Shown here: positions 44,671 to 52,958 of the stretch, in pieces
Layout of the letters: the number at the start of each line of letters is the position of its first letter
How positions within the stretch are numbered: the stretch's first letter is position 1
Assembly (NCBI RefSeq): GCF_016925635.1
Contig: NZ_CP070490.1
Location: 2,300,001 to 2,364,000, forward strand
Length of the DNA stretch: 64,000 bases
Reading direction: 5' to 3'
DNA from: Lysinibacillus fusiformis
GTDB lineage: Bacteria; Bacillota; Bacilli; Bacillales_A; Planococcaceae
The notes under the pieces: model-generated
The model's database searches: none
What the model saw: the letters and a program-made list of their open reading frames with translations, nothing else
What the model was told of the DNA's origin: nothing
Position numbers and translations under genes: made by a program

Positions 44671-46341
44671 ATGCATTTTTTCCGTTTCGTTAAGGTGAAG
44701 GACAAGTTACTTGTACTCATGATTGTTTGTGTATTATCGAATGTATTGCTAGGTGTATTTAGTGTAGATTATTTAAGGAAAATGTCGTGGCATGCAAGTG
44801 AGAGTTACACACAGGGACTTGTCCCAATTGGATGGCTAAATGAGCTAGAAGAATCACAGCGTCGATTAGATTTTATAGTAGATTCGAAGGGTGACGAGAA
44901 AGAAATGGCAGCCATTTTACAAAACATGGCACAGCCTTTAGAGCATCTAGATAGCCAAGAAATTGATAAAAAGATGAGTCATCAAATTAAGAAGTATAAG
45001 TCATTGCTGAAGAAGCAGGAAGAAGCCATTGAGGACTTTAAGCAAATGAACCGTGGTGAGCTAGATCAGTTTTATTTGCAAACTTTTTTACCAATTAGTC
45101 AGGAAAGTCATACATTATTAGAGGATACGCAAAATTATTTAGTTCAAAGAGCAAAAGACCAACAGCAGGCTTATCAAAAAGATGTGCAATTTGGCTACTG
45201 GTTACTAGGCGGTGTATGCTTAGCGGTTGTCTTGCTTGTAATCCTTATCGGATTTATCGCAACGAAGGCAGTCAATGTGCCAACACGTCAACTAAAGTCA
45301 TTATTAAAACGTGCAGAACAAGGTGATTTCACTGCCAACGCAAGTTACGTGGCTCATGATGAGCTTGGTGAAGTAGTCCTGTCCTACAATCAAATGGTAA
45401 CTGAAGTGAAACGCCTACTCCATACTGTTACTGACAGTGCCTATGAAGTAGAAGAAATGACAGGGAAATTGCAGAAATCCTCTGAGCAATCATCAACAAC
45501 GACATTAAAAATAGCAAAGGATGTACAATCTATTTCCGAGTCAACGACCGCTTCTTCTAATAAATTAGCTTCGAATACGGCTTCCTTAGAGGAAGTTTTA
45601 AATGATGTACAGGTTATTTTAGAAAAGATTCAGGTTGTAGAAAGTTTTGCACAAAAAACAGCCAGAGATGCAGAAAGTGGAACAGAAATTGTACAAGCTA
45701 ATTTAACGCAAATGCAAGCGATTAAGCAGGCGGTTGAAAGATCTAATACAGCAATTTTTAATCTAGTTGAGCGTGCAGCATCGATTGACCAAATGATTGA
45801 AGTAATAGAAAGAATAACAGCACAAACTAATTTACTAGCGTTAAACGCATCTATTGAAGCTGCAAGAGCAGGAGAGCATGGGAAAGGTTTTGCAGTAGTG
45901 GCTAATGAGGTACGTAAGCTTGCAGAGCAAACCGTTCAATCAACACAAACGATTACATCCATTGTACAGAACATCCATTTAGATTCGAGCTATGCGGTAC
46001 AAATGATGGAAGGCGTTTTAGTGGCGACTGAAAAAGGTGTTGCTGTCACAGGACAAACGGCATCAAGTTTTGATCAAATCTTAGAAAAAGTACATACTAT
46101 AAAGCCGTATATTATGGAAGTATCTGCTACGGTTCAAGAGATTGCCAATCATACAAAGACGGTAAGTGAGGATGCGGTTATGTTGACAGCTTTATCTGAT
46201 ACGAATGCCGTGTCTACTAAGCATGTAGCTGCATTAACAGCTGATCAATTAACAGCTCAGCAACAGTTCCATAATTATATTAAAGAATTGCGCAAAGTAT
46301 CAAAAGTTTTGCAAATAGCTGTCAAACGTTTTTCGATATAA
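44671..46341 (+). CDS. Methyl-accepting chemotaxis protein
   Basis: A 556-residue receptor. The first span is at about residues 12-32, then a roughly 140-residue helical sensor of four-helix-bundle type, a second span at about 178-200, a HAMP domain starting near KAVNVPTRQLKSLL, and the signalling domain. The hairpin tip ITAQTNLLALNASIEAARAG is intact, so it can couple to CheA/CheW. ATG 44671 follows GGAGGAGGAG by nine bases; the TTG at 44650 includes that site. No ligand can be assigned. It diverges from the rodA-like gene. Confidence 0.93.
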   Translation: MHFFRFVKVKDKLLVLMIVCVLSNVLLGVFSVDYLRKMSWHASESYTQGLVPIGWLNELEESQRRLDFIVDSKGDEKEMAAILQNMAQPLEHLDSQEIDKKMSHQIKKYKSLLKKQEEAIEDFKQMNRGELDQFYLQTFLPISQESHTLLEDTQNYLVQRAKDQQQAYQKDVQFGYWLLGGVCLAVVLLVILIGFIATKAVNVPTRQLKSLLKRAEQGDFTANASYVAHDELGEVVLSYNQMVTEVKRLLHTVTDSAYEVEEMTGKLQKSSEQSSTTTLKIAKDVQSISESTTASSNKLASNTASLEEVLNDVQVILEKIQVVESFAQKTARDAESGTEIVQANLTQMQAIKQAVERSNTAIFNLVERAASIDQMIEVIERITAQTNLLALNASIEAARAGEHGKGFAVVANEVRKLAEQTVQSTQTITSIVQNIHLDSSYAVQMMEGVLVATEKGVAVTGQTASSFDQILEKVHTIKPYIMEVSATVQEIANHTKTVSEDAVMLTALSDTNAVSTKHVAALTADQLTAQQQFHNYIKELRKVSKVLQIAVKRFSI

Positions 46342-46370
46342 TTTAATATTAAAGAATAATATTTAAAAAG

Positions 46371-46411
46371 GGTCTTCTTTGCAAAAAATAGCAAAGAAGA
46401 TTCTTTTTTTT
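46371..46411 (+). terminator. Terminator after the chemotaxis receptor
   Basis: GTCTTCTTTGC pairs with GCAAAGAAGAT, followed by a run of eight T. Confidence 0.88.
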
Positions 46412-46571
46412 GCATGATTACAAAACTAGTTTATGAAAGTGTAAATGATGTGTATTTTTGAGATGTACAATTGTGTTTTATATATTTTTGTAGCACAATA
46501 TTTTTTATGTCCTCATATACTGTGAATAAGGGATTGTATGTTCCTTGTAAGGAATATTATTAATATAATTG

Positions 46572-46600
46572 TTGTATTTTCAAAACGAACACATTATAAT
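46572..46600 (+). promoter_or_regulatory. Probable sigma-A promoter of the threonine dehydrogenase gene
   Basis: A perfect TATAAT (46595-46600) lies 17 bases after TTGTAT (46572-46577). The predicted transcript has a leader of about 85 bases containing a perfect palindrome. Confidence 0.6.
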
Positions 46601-46647
46601 GAATTTCATTGAAAGTGTTATTAAATCAATGTTTATCAATATATTTT

Positions 46648-46666
46648 TGTACTTTCTGAAAGTACA
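46648..46666. promoter_or_regulatory. Perfect 19-base palindrome in the tdh leader
   Basis: TGTACTTTC-T-GAAAGTACA is a perfect 9+1+9 inverted repeat about 45 bases downstream of the predicted transcription start and 28 bases before the ATG. It could be a roadblock operator or an mRNA hairpin next to the ribosome binding site. Confidence 0.55.
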
Positions 46667-46693
46667 ATTGTTCACATGTGGAGGTTTTGGGAA

Positions 46694-47647
46694 ATGAAAA
46701 AGATTATTGTTACTGGAGCACTTGGTCAAATTGGTTCTGAGCTTGTAGAAAAACTTCGTGGTATTTATGGAGAGGACAATATACTTGCTACAGACATTAG
46801 AAAGCTTGAACATACTAAGGGCCCATTTGAAATATTGGACGTGACAGATGGACAAAGAATGCACGATTTAGCAAAAGACTTCGGTGCAGATACAATGATG
46901 CATTTAGCAGCATTATTATCAGCAACAGCAGAAAGAAATCCATTGTTAGCGTGGAATTTAAATATGGGCGGTTTAATGAATGCATTGGAAGTTTCACGCG
47001 AGCTAAATATGCAATTTTTCACGCCAAGCTCAATTGGTGCGTTTGGTCCGTCTACACCTAAGGAAGATACACCACAGGATACTTTGCAACGACCAACAAC
47101 CATGTATGGTGTAAATAAAGTAGCGGGTGAGTTATTATGCGATTATTATTTCAATCGTTTTGGTGTTGATACACGTGGAGTACGCTTCCCAGGATTAATT
47201 TCTTATGTAACACCTCCAGGTGGTGGTACAACAGATTATGCAGTAGAAATTTTCTATGAAGCCATCGAACAAGGCAATTATACATCGTATATTCAAGAAG
47301 GAACGTTCATGGATATGATGTACATACCAGATGCTCTACAAGCTATCGTAGATTTAATGGAAGCGGACGGTAGTAAGCTCGTTCATCGCAATGCTTTTAA
47401 TATTACTGCTATGAGCTTTGAACCTTCGCAAATCGCGGCTGAAATCAAGAAACACTTACCAAATTTCACAATGAGCTATCAGGTAGATCCAGTTCGTCAA
47501 GCCATTGCAGATAGCTGGCCAAACTCTTTAAATATTGAAGCGGCTCAAAAAGAGTGGGACTTCAAAGCAGAGTATGATTTAGCTAAAATGACGGTAGATA
47601 TGTTAGAGAAATTGAAAATTAAACTGCATAAAAAAGCAATTTCATAA
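46694..47647 (+). CDS. tdh: L-threonine 3-dehydrogenase, SDR type
   Basis: NAD-dependent oxidation of L-threonine to 2-amino-3-oxobutyrate. It has 317 residues of the extended short-chain dehydrogenase type. The dinucleotide loop is [13 protein letters not shown], and the catalytic Tyr-Lys is in [10 protein letters not shown]. The family-specific [21 protein letters not shown] separates it from sugar epimerases. Its product is the substrate of Kbl (14562), which is 31 kb away here. ATG 46694 follows TGGAGG; ATG 46676 overlaps the ribosome binding site. Confidence 0.9.
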   Translation: MKKIIVTGALGQIGSELVEKLRGIYGEDNILATDIRKLEHTKGPFEILDVTDGQRMHDLAKDFGADTMMHLAALLSATAERNPLLAWNLNMGGLMNALEVSRELNMQFFTPSSIGAFGPSTPKEDTPQDTLQRPTTMYGVNKVAGELLCDYYFNRFGVDTRGVRFPGLISYVTPPGGGTTDYAVEIFYEAIEQGNYTSYIQEGTFMDMMYIPDALQAIVDLMEADGSKLVHRNAFNITAMSFEPSQIAAEIKKHLPNFTMSYQVDPVRQAIADSWPNSLNIEAAQKEWDFKAEYDLAKMTVDMLEKLKIKLHKKAIS

Positions 47648-47656
47648 TAGATAAGC

Positions 47657-47689
47657 AACGGGTGAAGAACTAGACTTCATCCGTTTTTT
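47657..47689 (+). terminator. Terminator after tdh
   Basis: AACGGGTGAAG pairs with CTTCATCCGTT (one G-T pair), followed by a T tract. Confidence 0.85.
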
Positions 47690-47758
47690 ATATGTATATA
47701 AAAGAAAATTATTGGAATATATAGATTAAATTATGGAATTAAAATATAATAATATTCG

Positions 47759-47775
47759 GAATATTAATAGTATTC
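47759..47775. promoter_or_regulatory. Near-perfect palindrome upstream of the acyl-CoA ligase
   Basis: GAATATTAATAGTATTC matches its reverse complement at seven of eight pairs. It is a candidate operator in the AT-rich leader, but AT-rich sequence makes chance palindromes common. Confidence 0.3.
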
Positions 47776-47828
47776 AGTTAAATTGATGCTGTGACGATTT
47801 CACAAGGGGAAAATTCACAAATGAAGGG

Positions 47829-49460
47829 ATGATGGGTTTTATGATGCAAGCACCATTAGTTTTAACTAGTTTTTTCAAACGAGCAGAGAGCTATTTTGCA
47901 AGAAAATCAATTATTTCACGGACAAGCCCACACAAAATACACCGTTTAACATATGGACAGTGGGCAAAAAGAACGCGTCGTTTAGCAGATGCTCTTACGA
48001 GGCTTGGGATGACAAGAGGAACGAAAGTTGGCTCCTTTGCGTGGAACCAGCATCGACATTTAGAAGCCTACTTTGCTGTACCTTGCTCAGGGGCAATCTT
48101 ACACATGGTAAATATTCGTTTATCAGAAGAGCATTTGATCTATATTATTAATCATGCAGAAGATGAGATTTTAATGGTCGATGTAGATTTATTACCGATC
48201 ATTGAAAATATTGCGCCAAAACTAAAGACAGTGAAACACTATATTGTTATGACGGATGATACAGCTTTGCCAAAGACCACAATACAAAATGTTTTATCTT
48301 ATGAGGAGTTATTAGCTACTGCTGATGAAGAATTTCAATTTCCAGAGGATATTGATGAAGAAGCACCTGCTGGTATGTGCTATACAAGTGCCACGACAGG
48401 GAATCCAAAAGGAGTTGTCTATTCACATCGGGGGTTAGTATTACACAGCAACATGCTGAGTATGTCTGATTCTATGGGGATTGCAGAAAGAGATGTCGTG
48501 ATGCCAATTGTGCCAATGTTTCATGCAAATGCATGGGGGTTACCTTTTGCTAGTGTCAATGTGGGTGCTACACAAGTTCTACCAGGTCCGCAATTTACAT
48601 CAGCGTTAATAATGGATTTAATCGAACAAGAAAAGGTTACATTAACCGCTGGTGTACCAACAATTTGGATAGGCGCATTACAGGAGCAGGAAAAGAAAGA
48701 GCGAGATATTAGTTCTTTAAGAGCGATATGTTGTGGTGGCTCGGCTTCACCAACCCGACTCATTCGGACATTTGAGGAAAAATACGGAATTCCTTATATT
48801 GTTGTGTACGGCATGACAGAAACTACTCCAATCGTGGCACTTTCCAACTATATGTCATGGATGGATGATTGGCCGATTGAAAAACGTATTGAAGCTCGAG
48901 CGATGCAAGGGATGACGATGGCAGGTATCGAATCTAGTATCATTAATGAGAAGGGTGAAGTACCTTGGGATGGCGAAACAATGGGGGAATTGCGTTTAAG
49001 AGGTCCATGGATTTCTAACGAATACTATCGGGATGAACGAACAGCAGATGCCTATCGAGATGGCTGGTTATATACTGGTGATATTGCAGTACGAACAGAG
49101 GATGGCTTTATTAAAATTACGGACCGTACGAAGGATCTTATTAAATCAGGTGGCGAATGGATTTCCTCTGTTGATTTGGAAAATGCACTGATGACACATG
49201 ATGCAGTTTTAGAAGCGGCTGTCATTGCCATGCCTCATGCTAAATGGCAGGAGCGTCCATTAGCTTGTGTGGTATTGAAAGAGGGACAATCAGTAACTGA
49301 ACATGAGCTTCTTGCCTTTTTAGAAAATCAATTTGCCAAATGGTGGGTACCAGATGCAGTCGTATTTTTAGAGGAAATTCCAAAGACATCTGTTGGAAAA
49401 TTTCTGAAAGCAAAGCTGCGAGATAATGTAGCAGATTTTTATCCTAGATCATTGGTATAG
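47829..49460 (+). CDS. Fatty-acid/acyl-CoA ligase, AMP-binding
   Basis: A 543-residue adenylate-forming ligase. The P-loop CYTSATTGNPKGVVYSH has SAT in place of the commoner SGT, as in some medium/long-chain ligases. VYGMTETTP and the hinge ITDRTKDLIKSGGEW follow, with the C-terminal lysine in TSVGKFLKAKL. It belongs to the group annotated as long-chain fatty-acid-CoA ligase, though medium-chain or aromatic acids are possible. The start is uncertain between ATG 47829 and ATG 47841/47844, since AAGGGATGATGGG could serve the latter. Confidence 0.87.
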   Translation: MMGFMMQAPLVLTSFFKRAESYFARKSIISRTSPHKIHRLTYGQWAKRTRRLADALTRLGMTRGTKVGSFAWNQHRHLEAYFAVPCSGAILHMVNIRLSEEHLIYIINHAEDEILMVDVDLLPIIENIAPKLKTVKHYIVMTDDTALPKTTIQNVLSYEELLATADEEFQFPEDIDEEAPAGMCYTSATTGNPKGVVYSHRGLVLHSNMLSMSDSMGIAERDVVMPIVPMFHANAWGLPFASVNVGATQVLPGPQFTSALIMDLIEQEKVTLTAGVPTIWIGALQEQEKKERDISSLRAICCGGSASPTRLIRTFEEKYGIPYIVVYGMTETTPIVALSNYMSWMDDWPIEKRIEARAMQGMTMAGIESSIINEKGEVPWDGETMGELRLRGPWISNEYYRDERTADAYRDGWLYTGDIAVRTEDGFIKITDRTKDLIKSGGEWISSVDLENALMTHDAVLEAAVIAMPHAKWQERPLACVVLKEGQSVTEHELLAFLENQFAKWWVPDAVVFLEEIPKTSVGKFLKAKLRDNVADFYPRSLV

Positions 49461-49462
49461 TT

Positions 49463-49499
49463 AAAAGAGCGATTTCCCTAAACGGAAGTCGCTCTTTTA
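49463..49499. terminator. Bidirectional terminator between acyl-CoA ligase and trpB
   Basis: AAAAGAGCGATTTCC pairs with GGAAGTCGCTCTTTT, with T-rich ends on both strands. It lies between two convergent genes. Confidence 0.88.
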
Positions 49500-49504
49500 T
49501 TGAG

Positions 49505-50668
49505 TTATTTAGTTAACATGTGGAAAACTTGTTCAACGTCTTTATCACCACGACCAGAGATATTAATAATAATGCTTTCCTCAGGTGATAAAGTTGGTGC
49601 TAATTTTAGAGCATGTGCGACTGCATGTGAGCTTTCAAGAGCAGGAATAATACCTTCAACCTTGGAAAGTACTTGGAATGCTTCTAAAACTTCTTCATTG
49701 GTCACGGTCACATACTCAGCACGACCAATTGTTTTCAAATGGCTATGCTCAGGTCCAGCACCGGGATAATCTAAACCAGCTGCTATTGAATAGGTTGGGA
49801 GCGGATTACCGTCTGCGTCCTGCAGCACTAAGCATTTGAAGCCGTGTAGCTCACCTGGTGTTCCTTCGTTTAAGGTAGCAGCTTGATCCGGCTCTATTCC
49901 AATAAGGCGAACATCTTCGTCTGCAATATAGTCAGCAAATGCCCCAATGGCATTACTACCACCGCCGACACAGGCAAGAACCGCTGTTGGAAGCTTTCCT
50001 TCTTTCTCTAAAATCTGTTCACGACTTTCGCGGCTAATCACTGATTGAAAATGTTTAACCATTGTAGGGAAGGGATGTGGACCAACTGCTGAACCTAATA
50101 AATAGAACGTAGTTTCATAGTTTTCTACTAAGTCAGCAAATGCTTCATCAACTGCATCCTTTAGGCGACCCTGCCCTTTATCAACCGCTACGACTTTCGC
50201 GCCAAGAAGCTCCATGCGAAATACGTTCAATGCCTGACGCTTTGTATCCTCCAAGCCCATATAAATCGTGCAATCCATTCCAAACATGGCACAAGCTGTA
50301 GCTGTTGCTACACCATGTTGACCTGCACCTGTTTCGGCAATCACGCGGTTTGCTCCCATACGTTTGGCTAGTAAGATCTGTCCTAGTACATTATTGATTT
50401 TATGTGAGCCTGTATGGTTAAGGTCTTCACGTTTTAAATAAATTTTTGCACCACCCAATTGCTTTGTTAAATTTTCTGCAAAATAAAGAGGGGATTTACG
50501 ACCAACATATTCACGGAAATAGTAATCTAATTCTTGCTTAAAGTCATCATCCTCTTTATACTTTTGAAAATTCTCATCTAGTATATTTAAAACATTTTGA
50601 AGCTCCTTTGGAACAAAGCTTCCACCAAATTCACCGAAATATCCCTTTTTCTCTACTATTGTACTCAT
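49505..50668 (-). CDS. trpB: Tryptophan synthase beta chain
   Basis: PLP enzyme joining indole and L-serine to tryptophan, 387 residues. The PLP lysine is in [14 protein letters not shown]. Also present are [33 protein letters not shown] and the C-terminal ISGRGDKD. It is the classical TrpB1 type ([11 protein letters not shown] start) that normally pairs with TrpA, yet no trpA or other trp gene lies beside it. A Trp T-box controls it. Alone it could rescue indole or use TrpA encoded elsewhere. Confidence 0.95.
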   Translation of the reverse strand: MSTIVEKKGYFGEFGGSFVPKELQNVLNILDENFQKYKEDDDFKQELDYYFREYVGRKSPLYFAENLTKQLGGAKIYLKREDLNHTGSHKINNVLGQILLAKRMGANRVIAETGAGQHGVATATACAMFGMDCTIYMGLEDTKRQALNVFRMELLGAKVVAVDKGQGRLKDAVDEAFADLVENYETTFYLLGSAVGPHPFPTMVKHFQSVISRESREQILEKEGKLPTAVLACVGGGSNAIGAFADYIADEDVRLIGIEPDQAATLNEGTPGELHGFKCLVLQDADGNPLPTYSIAAGLDYPGAGPEHSHLKTIGRAEYVTVTNEEVLEAFQVLSKVEGIIPALESSHAVAHALKLAPTLSPEESIIINISGRGDKDVEQVFHMLTK

Positions 50669-50699
50669 CTTTACTCGACTCCTCTATGCTAATTTTTCC

Positions 50700-50929
50700 A
50701 TAAAAAAAAGCCACTCCAATCCCTCATAAAAAGGACGAGTAACCGTGGTGCCACCTTTATTCGCAATTTTTGCGCGCTTTCCTGCTCCGGTAACGGGGAG
50801 CAAATCGGCCTTACATTTGATAAGGCTGCTCTGAAGTCCATTCACAAGTCTGTACTACTGGTTCACACCACCCACCAGCTCTCTTGAAGTAACAATGCTT
50901 GCTACTACTCTTCTTCCTTGCATTTATTA
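50700..50929 (-). ncRNA. T-box leader, Trp specifier
   Basis: On the minus strand the leader carries the T-box sequence AGGTGGCACCACGG (complement of 50742-50755). An AGAGAG/GGTGGTGTGAACC stem I and the specifier loop GAATGGAC precede it. The specifier triplet is TGG (complement of 50838-50840), so uncharged tRNA-Trp should prevent termination. A hairpin ending GGAGTGGC plus eight T (50702-50709) forms the terminator just before trpB. Confidence 0.95.
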
Positions 50930-50935
50930 GAAAGA

Positions 50936-50964
50936 ATTGTAGAATATTTTCAGAATAGTGTCAA
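50936..50964 (-). promoter_or_regulatory. Sigma-A promoter of the trpB T-box transcript
   Basis: TTGACA (complement of 50959-50964), a 17-base spacer and TACAAT (complement of 50936-50941) give a near-consensus promoter directly upstream of the T-box. Confidence 0.88.
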
Positions 50965-50995
50965 GAAAAAAGACGAATCTAAAAAGACCCGTCAG

Positions 50996-51478
50996 TTAAA
51001 TCAAATTATTAAAGTGAAGGCGTTTGTTTAATACATACATAATCGGCGCACCAACAGCTAATACAACAAATTCACCCGCCGCTACTGTTAGCCAAGTCCA
51101 AAAGAATGGCAGCTCTAAGGCTAAGTTCAGCTCAAAGGCAATGATAAACATGGTGCATGTAAATAGCAATGTATTAATAATTAAACGTGCCCATATATTT
51201 TTGACAAATTTACAGATTAAAATAAACAGGCCAAGTGTAATCATTGAATGACCTACACCAAACACTAAATCGTAAATGCCAAGTGGTGAAAAGAGATTAG
51301 AGATCAATACACCAATAATAATCCCTACGGCAAAGCGTGGATTAAATGCTACTAAATGGTTAAACATCTCGGATACTCGGAACTGTACCTCCGTAAAACC
51401 AAATGGTGCAACAAGCATGGTCACAGCTATATAGAGAGCCGCAATGATACCACTTGCTGCTAAAAATTTTATTTTCAT
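50996..51478 (-). CDS. queT: QueT family queuosine-precursor transporter
   Basis: ECF-type substrate-binding membrane component of 160 residues and about five spans, importing a queuosine precursor such as preQ1/preQ0. Family segments FGFTEVQFRVSEMFNHL and FSPLGIYDLVFGVGHSM are clear. It is under a preQ1 riboswitch, which independently supports the function. The riboswitch's AAGGAG is eight bases from ATG 51478 but only two from ATG 51484, so 51478 is chosen. The shared ECF energising genes are not in the window. Confidence 0.93.
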   Translation of the reverse strand: MKIKFLAASGIIAALYIAVTMLVAPFGFTEVQFRVSEMFNHLVAFNPRFAVGIIIGVLISNLFSPLGIYDLVFGVGHSMITLGLFILICKFVKNIWARLIINTLLFTCTMFIIAFELNLALELPFFWTWLTVAAGEFVVLAVGAPIMYVLNKRLHFNNLI

Positions 51479-51486
51479 ATTCATTT

Positions 51487-51525
51487 CTCCTTAGTTTTTT
51501 TTCGTGGGATGGTTACGAACCACGG
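51487..51525 (-). ncRNA. preQ1-I riboswitch
   Basis: The minus strand reads CCGTGGTTCGTAACCATCCC, then ACG and AAAAAAAACTAAGGAG. A five-base-pair stem CGTGG/CCACG, the A-rich tail and the terminal CTAAGGAG pairing with the loop make the compact preQ1-I pseudoknot. The ribosome binding site is inside the aptamer, so preQ1 should block translation of queT. Confidence 0.92.
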
Positions 51526-51850
51526 TGCTTTCACACAAGTAAATATTTTATTATACATATCTAGTAGAAGTCAAATGTCAGACTTTGTCTATAATGTCCT
51601 ATCGTCGCAAAATTGTCATAAATATTTTTTACTATGTTGAAAAAAGAAATAGAATAACTAAAACAGCGTAGTTTAGCGGTTTAAAGCGCCAAATTGAATG
51701 AAAAACTAAAATATTTTGTCACTTTTAAAAGTCAGAACATTCATAATGTTGTTGACTGAGCTCGATAATAACGATAATATAGCGATACATTCACACTTTG
51801 TTTGGATAAAGTGCGGTAGATATTTGAGAACATAATCGGGGGGATTATTT
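51526..51850. other. Divergent promoter region between queT and the PF04392 ABC operon
   Basis: AT-rich spacer. The plus strand has TTGACT (51752-51757), 17 bases and TAATAT (51775-51780), a good sigma-A promoter for the ABC operon. The 70-base leader has a small CACTTT/AAAGTG hairpin (51794-51814 region). There is no T-box, unlike trpB. The queT promoter was not located. Confidence 0.65.
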
Positions 51851-52873
51851 GTGAAAAGCAATGTGAAGAAGCTATCATTCCTTCTTTTTGGATTAGTGTT
51901 ACTACTTGCTGCTTGTGGTAGTGGTGGCTCTAGTACAACAGATTCAAAAGGAAATGAAACAAACAATGCAAGTGAGAGCGGAAATGCAGACGATAAAACA
52001 TATAAAATCGGGATTACTCAAATTGTTGAGCATCCATCGTTAAACGCAGCAACGGAAGGCTTTAAAAAAGCAATTGAAGATGCTGGCTTAAAAGTTGAAT
52101 ACGATCCACAAATTGCGCAAGGAGATAACAGCCTTAACACAACGATTGCTAACAATCTAGTGAGTGCAAACGTAGATTTAATTTTTGCTAACTCTACACC
52201 TTCTGCACAAGCAGCTGCAACAGCAACAAGTGATATTCCAATTATTTTCACATCGGTTACAGATGCTGTTGGTGCACAGTTAATCGACTCAATGGAGAAG
52301 CCAGGGAAAAATATTACAGGCACAATTGATCTACATCCTGAAACGATTTCTAAAACAGTAGCATTCTTACAAGACCTTGGTGCGAAAAAAGTAGGGATGG
52401 TCTACAATGCGGGTGAGCAAAACTCAGTTGCACAAGTTTCAGAAGTGAAAAAGGTTATGGATGAACAAGGTTTAACGGTGGTAGAAGCATCAGCATCCAC
52501 TTCAGCAGATGTAAAGCAAGCGACAGAATCTCTAATTGGTAAAGTAGATGCTTTCTATATTATTACTGATAACACAGTAGTTTCTGCTTTAGAATCGGTA
52601 ATTGATGTTGCCAATACGAATAAATTACCATTAGTCGTAGGAGAATTAGATTCTGTGGCACGTGGTGGTTTAGCTGCTTATGGATTTGAATATTTCGATA
52701 TCGGTTATGAAGCAGGTCAAATGGCTGTGAAAATTTTAAAAGGTGAAGCAACACCTGCTGATACACCAGCACAATATCCTCAAAATCTGAAACTATTAAT
52801 CAATAAAAAAGTAGCGGATGATTTAGGAATCGAAATGAAAGATTCTTGGGGTGCAGAAATTCTAGAAAAGTAA
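51851..52873 (+). CDS. PF04392-type ABC transporter substrate-binding lipoprotein (TrpX-like)
   Basis: A 340-residue lipoprotein. The signal peptide ends LVLLLAAC with Cys22 as anchor, then a Gly/Ser/Asn linker. KIGITQIVEHPSLNAATEGFKKAIEDAG and DLIFANSTPSAQAAA match the PF04392 family, whose characterised members include streptococcal TrpX for tryptophan. Nearness to a T-box trpB fits tryptophan or another aromatic compound, but no T-box precedes this operon, so the substrate is open. Starts at GTG after GGGGGGAT. Confidence 0.85.
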   Translation: MKSNVKKLSFLLFGLVLLLAACGSGGSSTTDSKGNETNNASESGNADDKTYKIGITQIVEHPSLNAATEGFKKAIEDAGLKVEYDPQIAQGDNSLNTTIANNLVSANVDLIFANSTPSAQAAATATSDIPIIFTSVTDAVGAQLIDSMEKPGKNITGTIDLHPETISKTVAFLQDLGAKKVGMVYNAGEQNSVAQVSEVKKVMDEQGLTVVEASASTSADVKQATESLIGKVDAFYIITDNTVVSALESVIDVANTNKLPLVVGELDSVARGGLAAYGFEYFDIGYEAGQMAVKILKGEATPADTPAQYPQNLKLLINKKVADDLGIEMKDSWGAEILEK

Positions 52874-52877
52874 AACG

Positions 52878-52902
52878 AAGCGGGGGAGAACTATCCCCGC
52901 TT
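52878..52902 (+). terminator. Intercistronic hairpin after the PF04392 lipoprotein gene
   Basis: AAGCGGGG pairs with CCCCGCTT around a nine-base loop, followed by a weak T-rich stretch. Partial termination would favour binding-protein synthesis. Confidence 0.6.
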
Positions 52903-52958
52903 TATCTTCATTTTACAAGCGATATAAATAATTAAGAGATTTAGGAGATGATTCAACG

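Noticed and set aside
51787..51850. T-box or other riboswitch for the PF04392 importer
   Set aside because: The leader is only about 64 bases and lacks the T-box consensus; only a small hairpin is seen.
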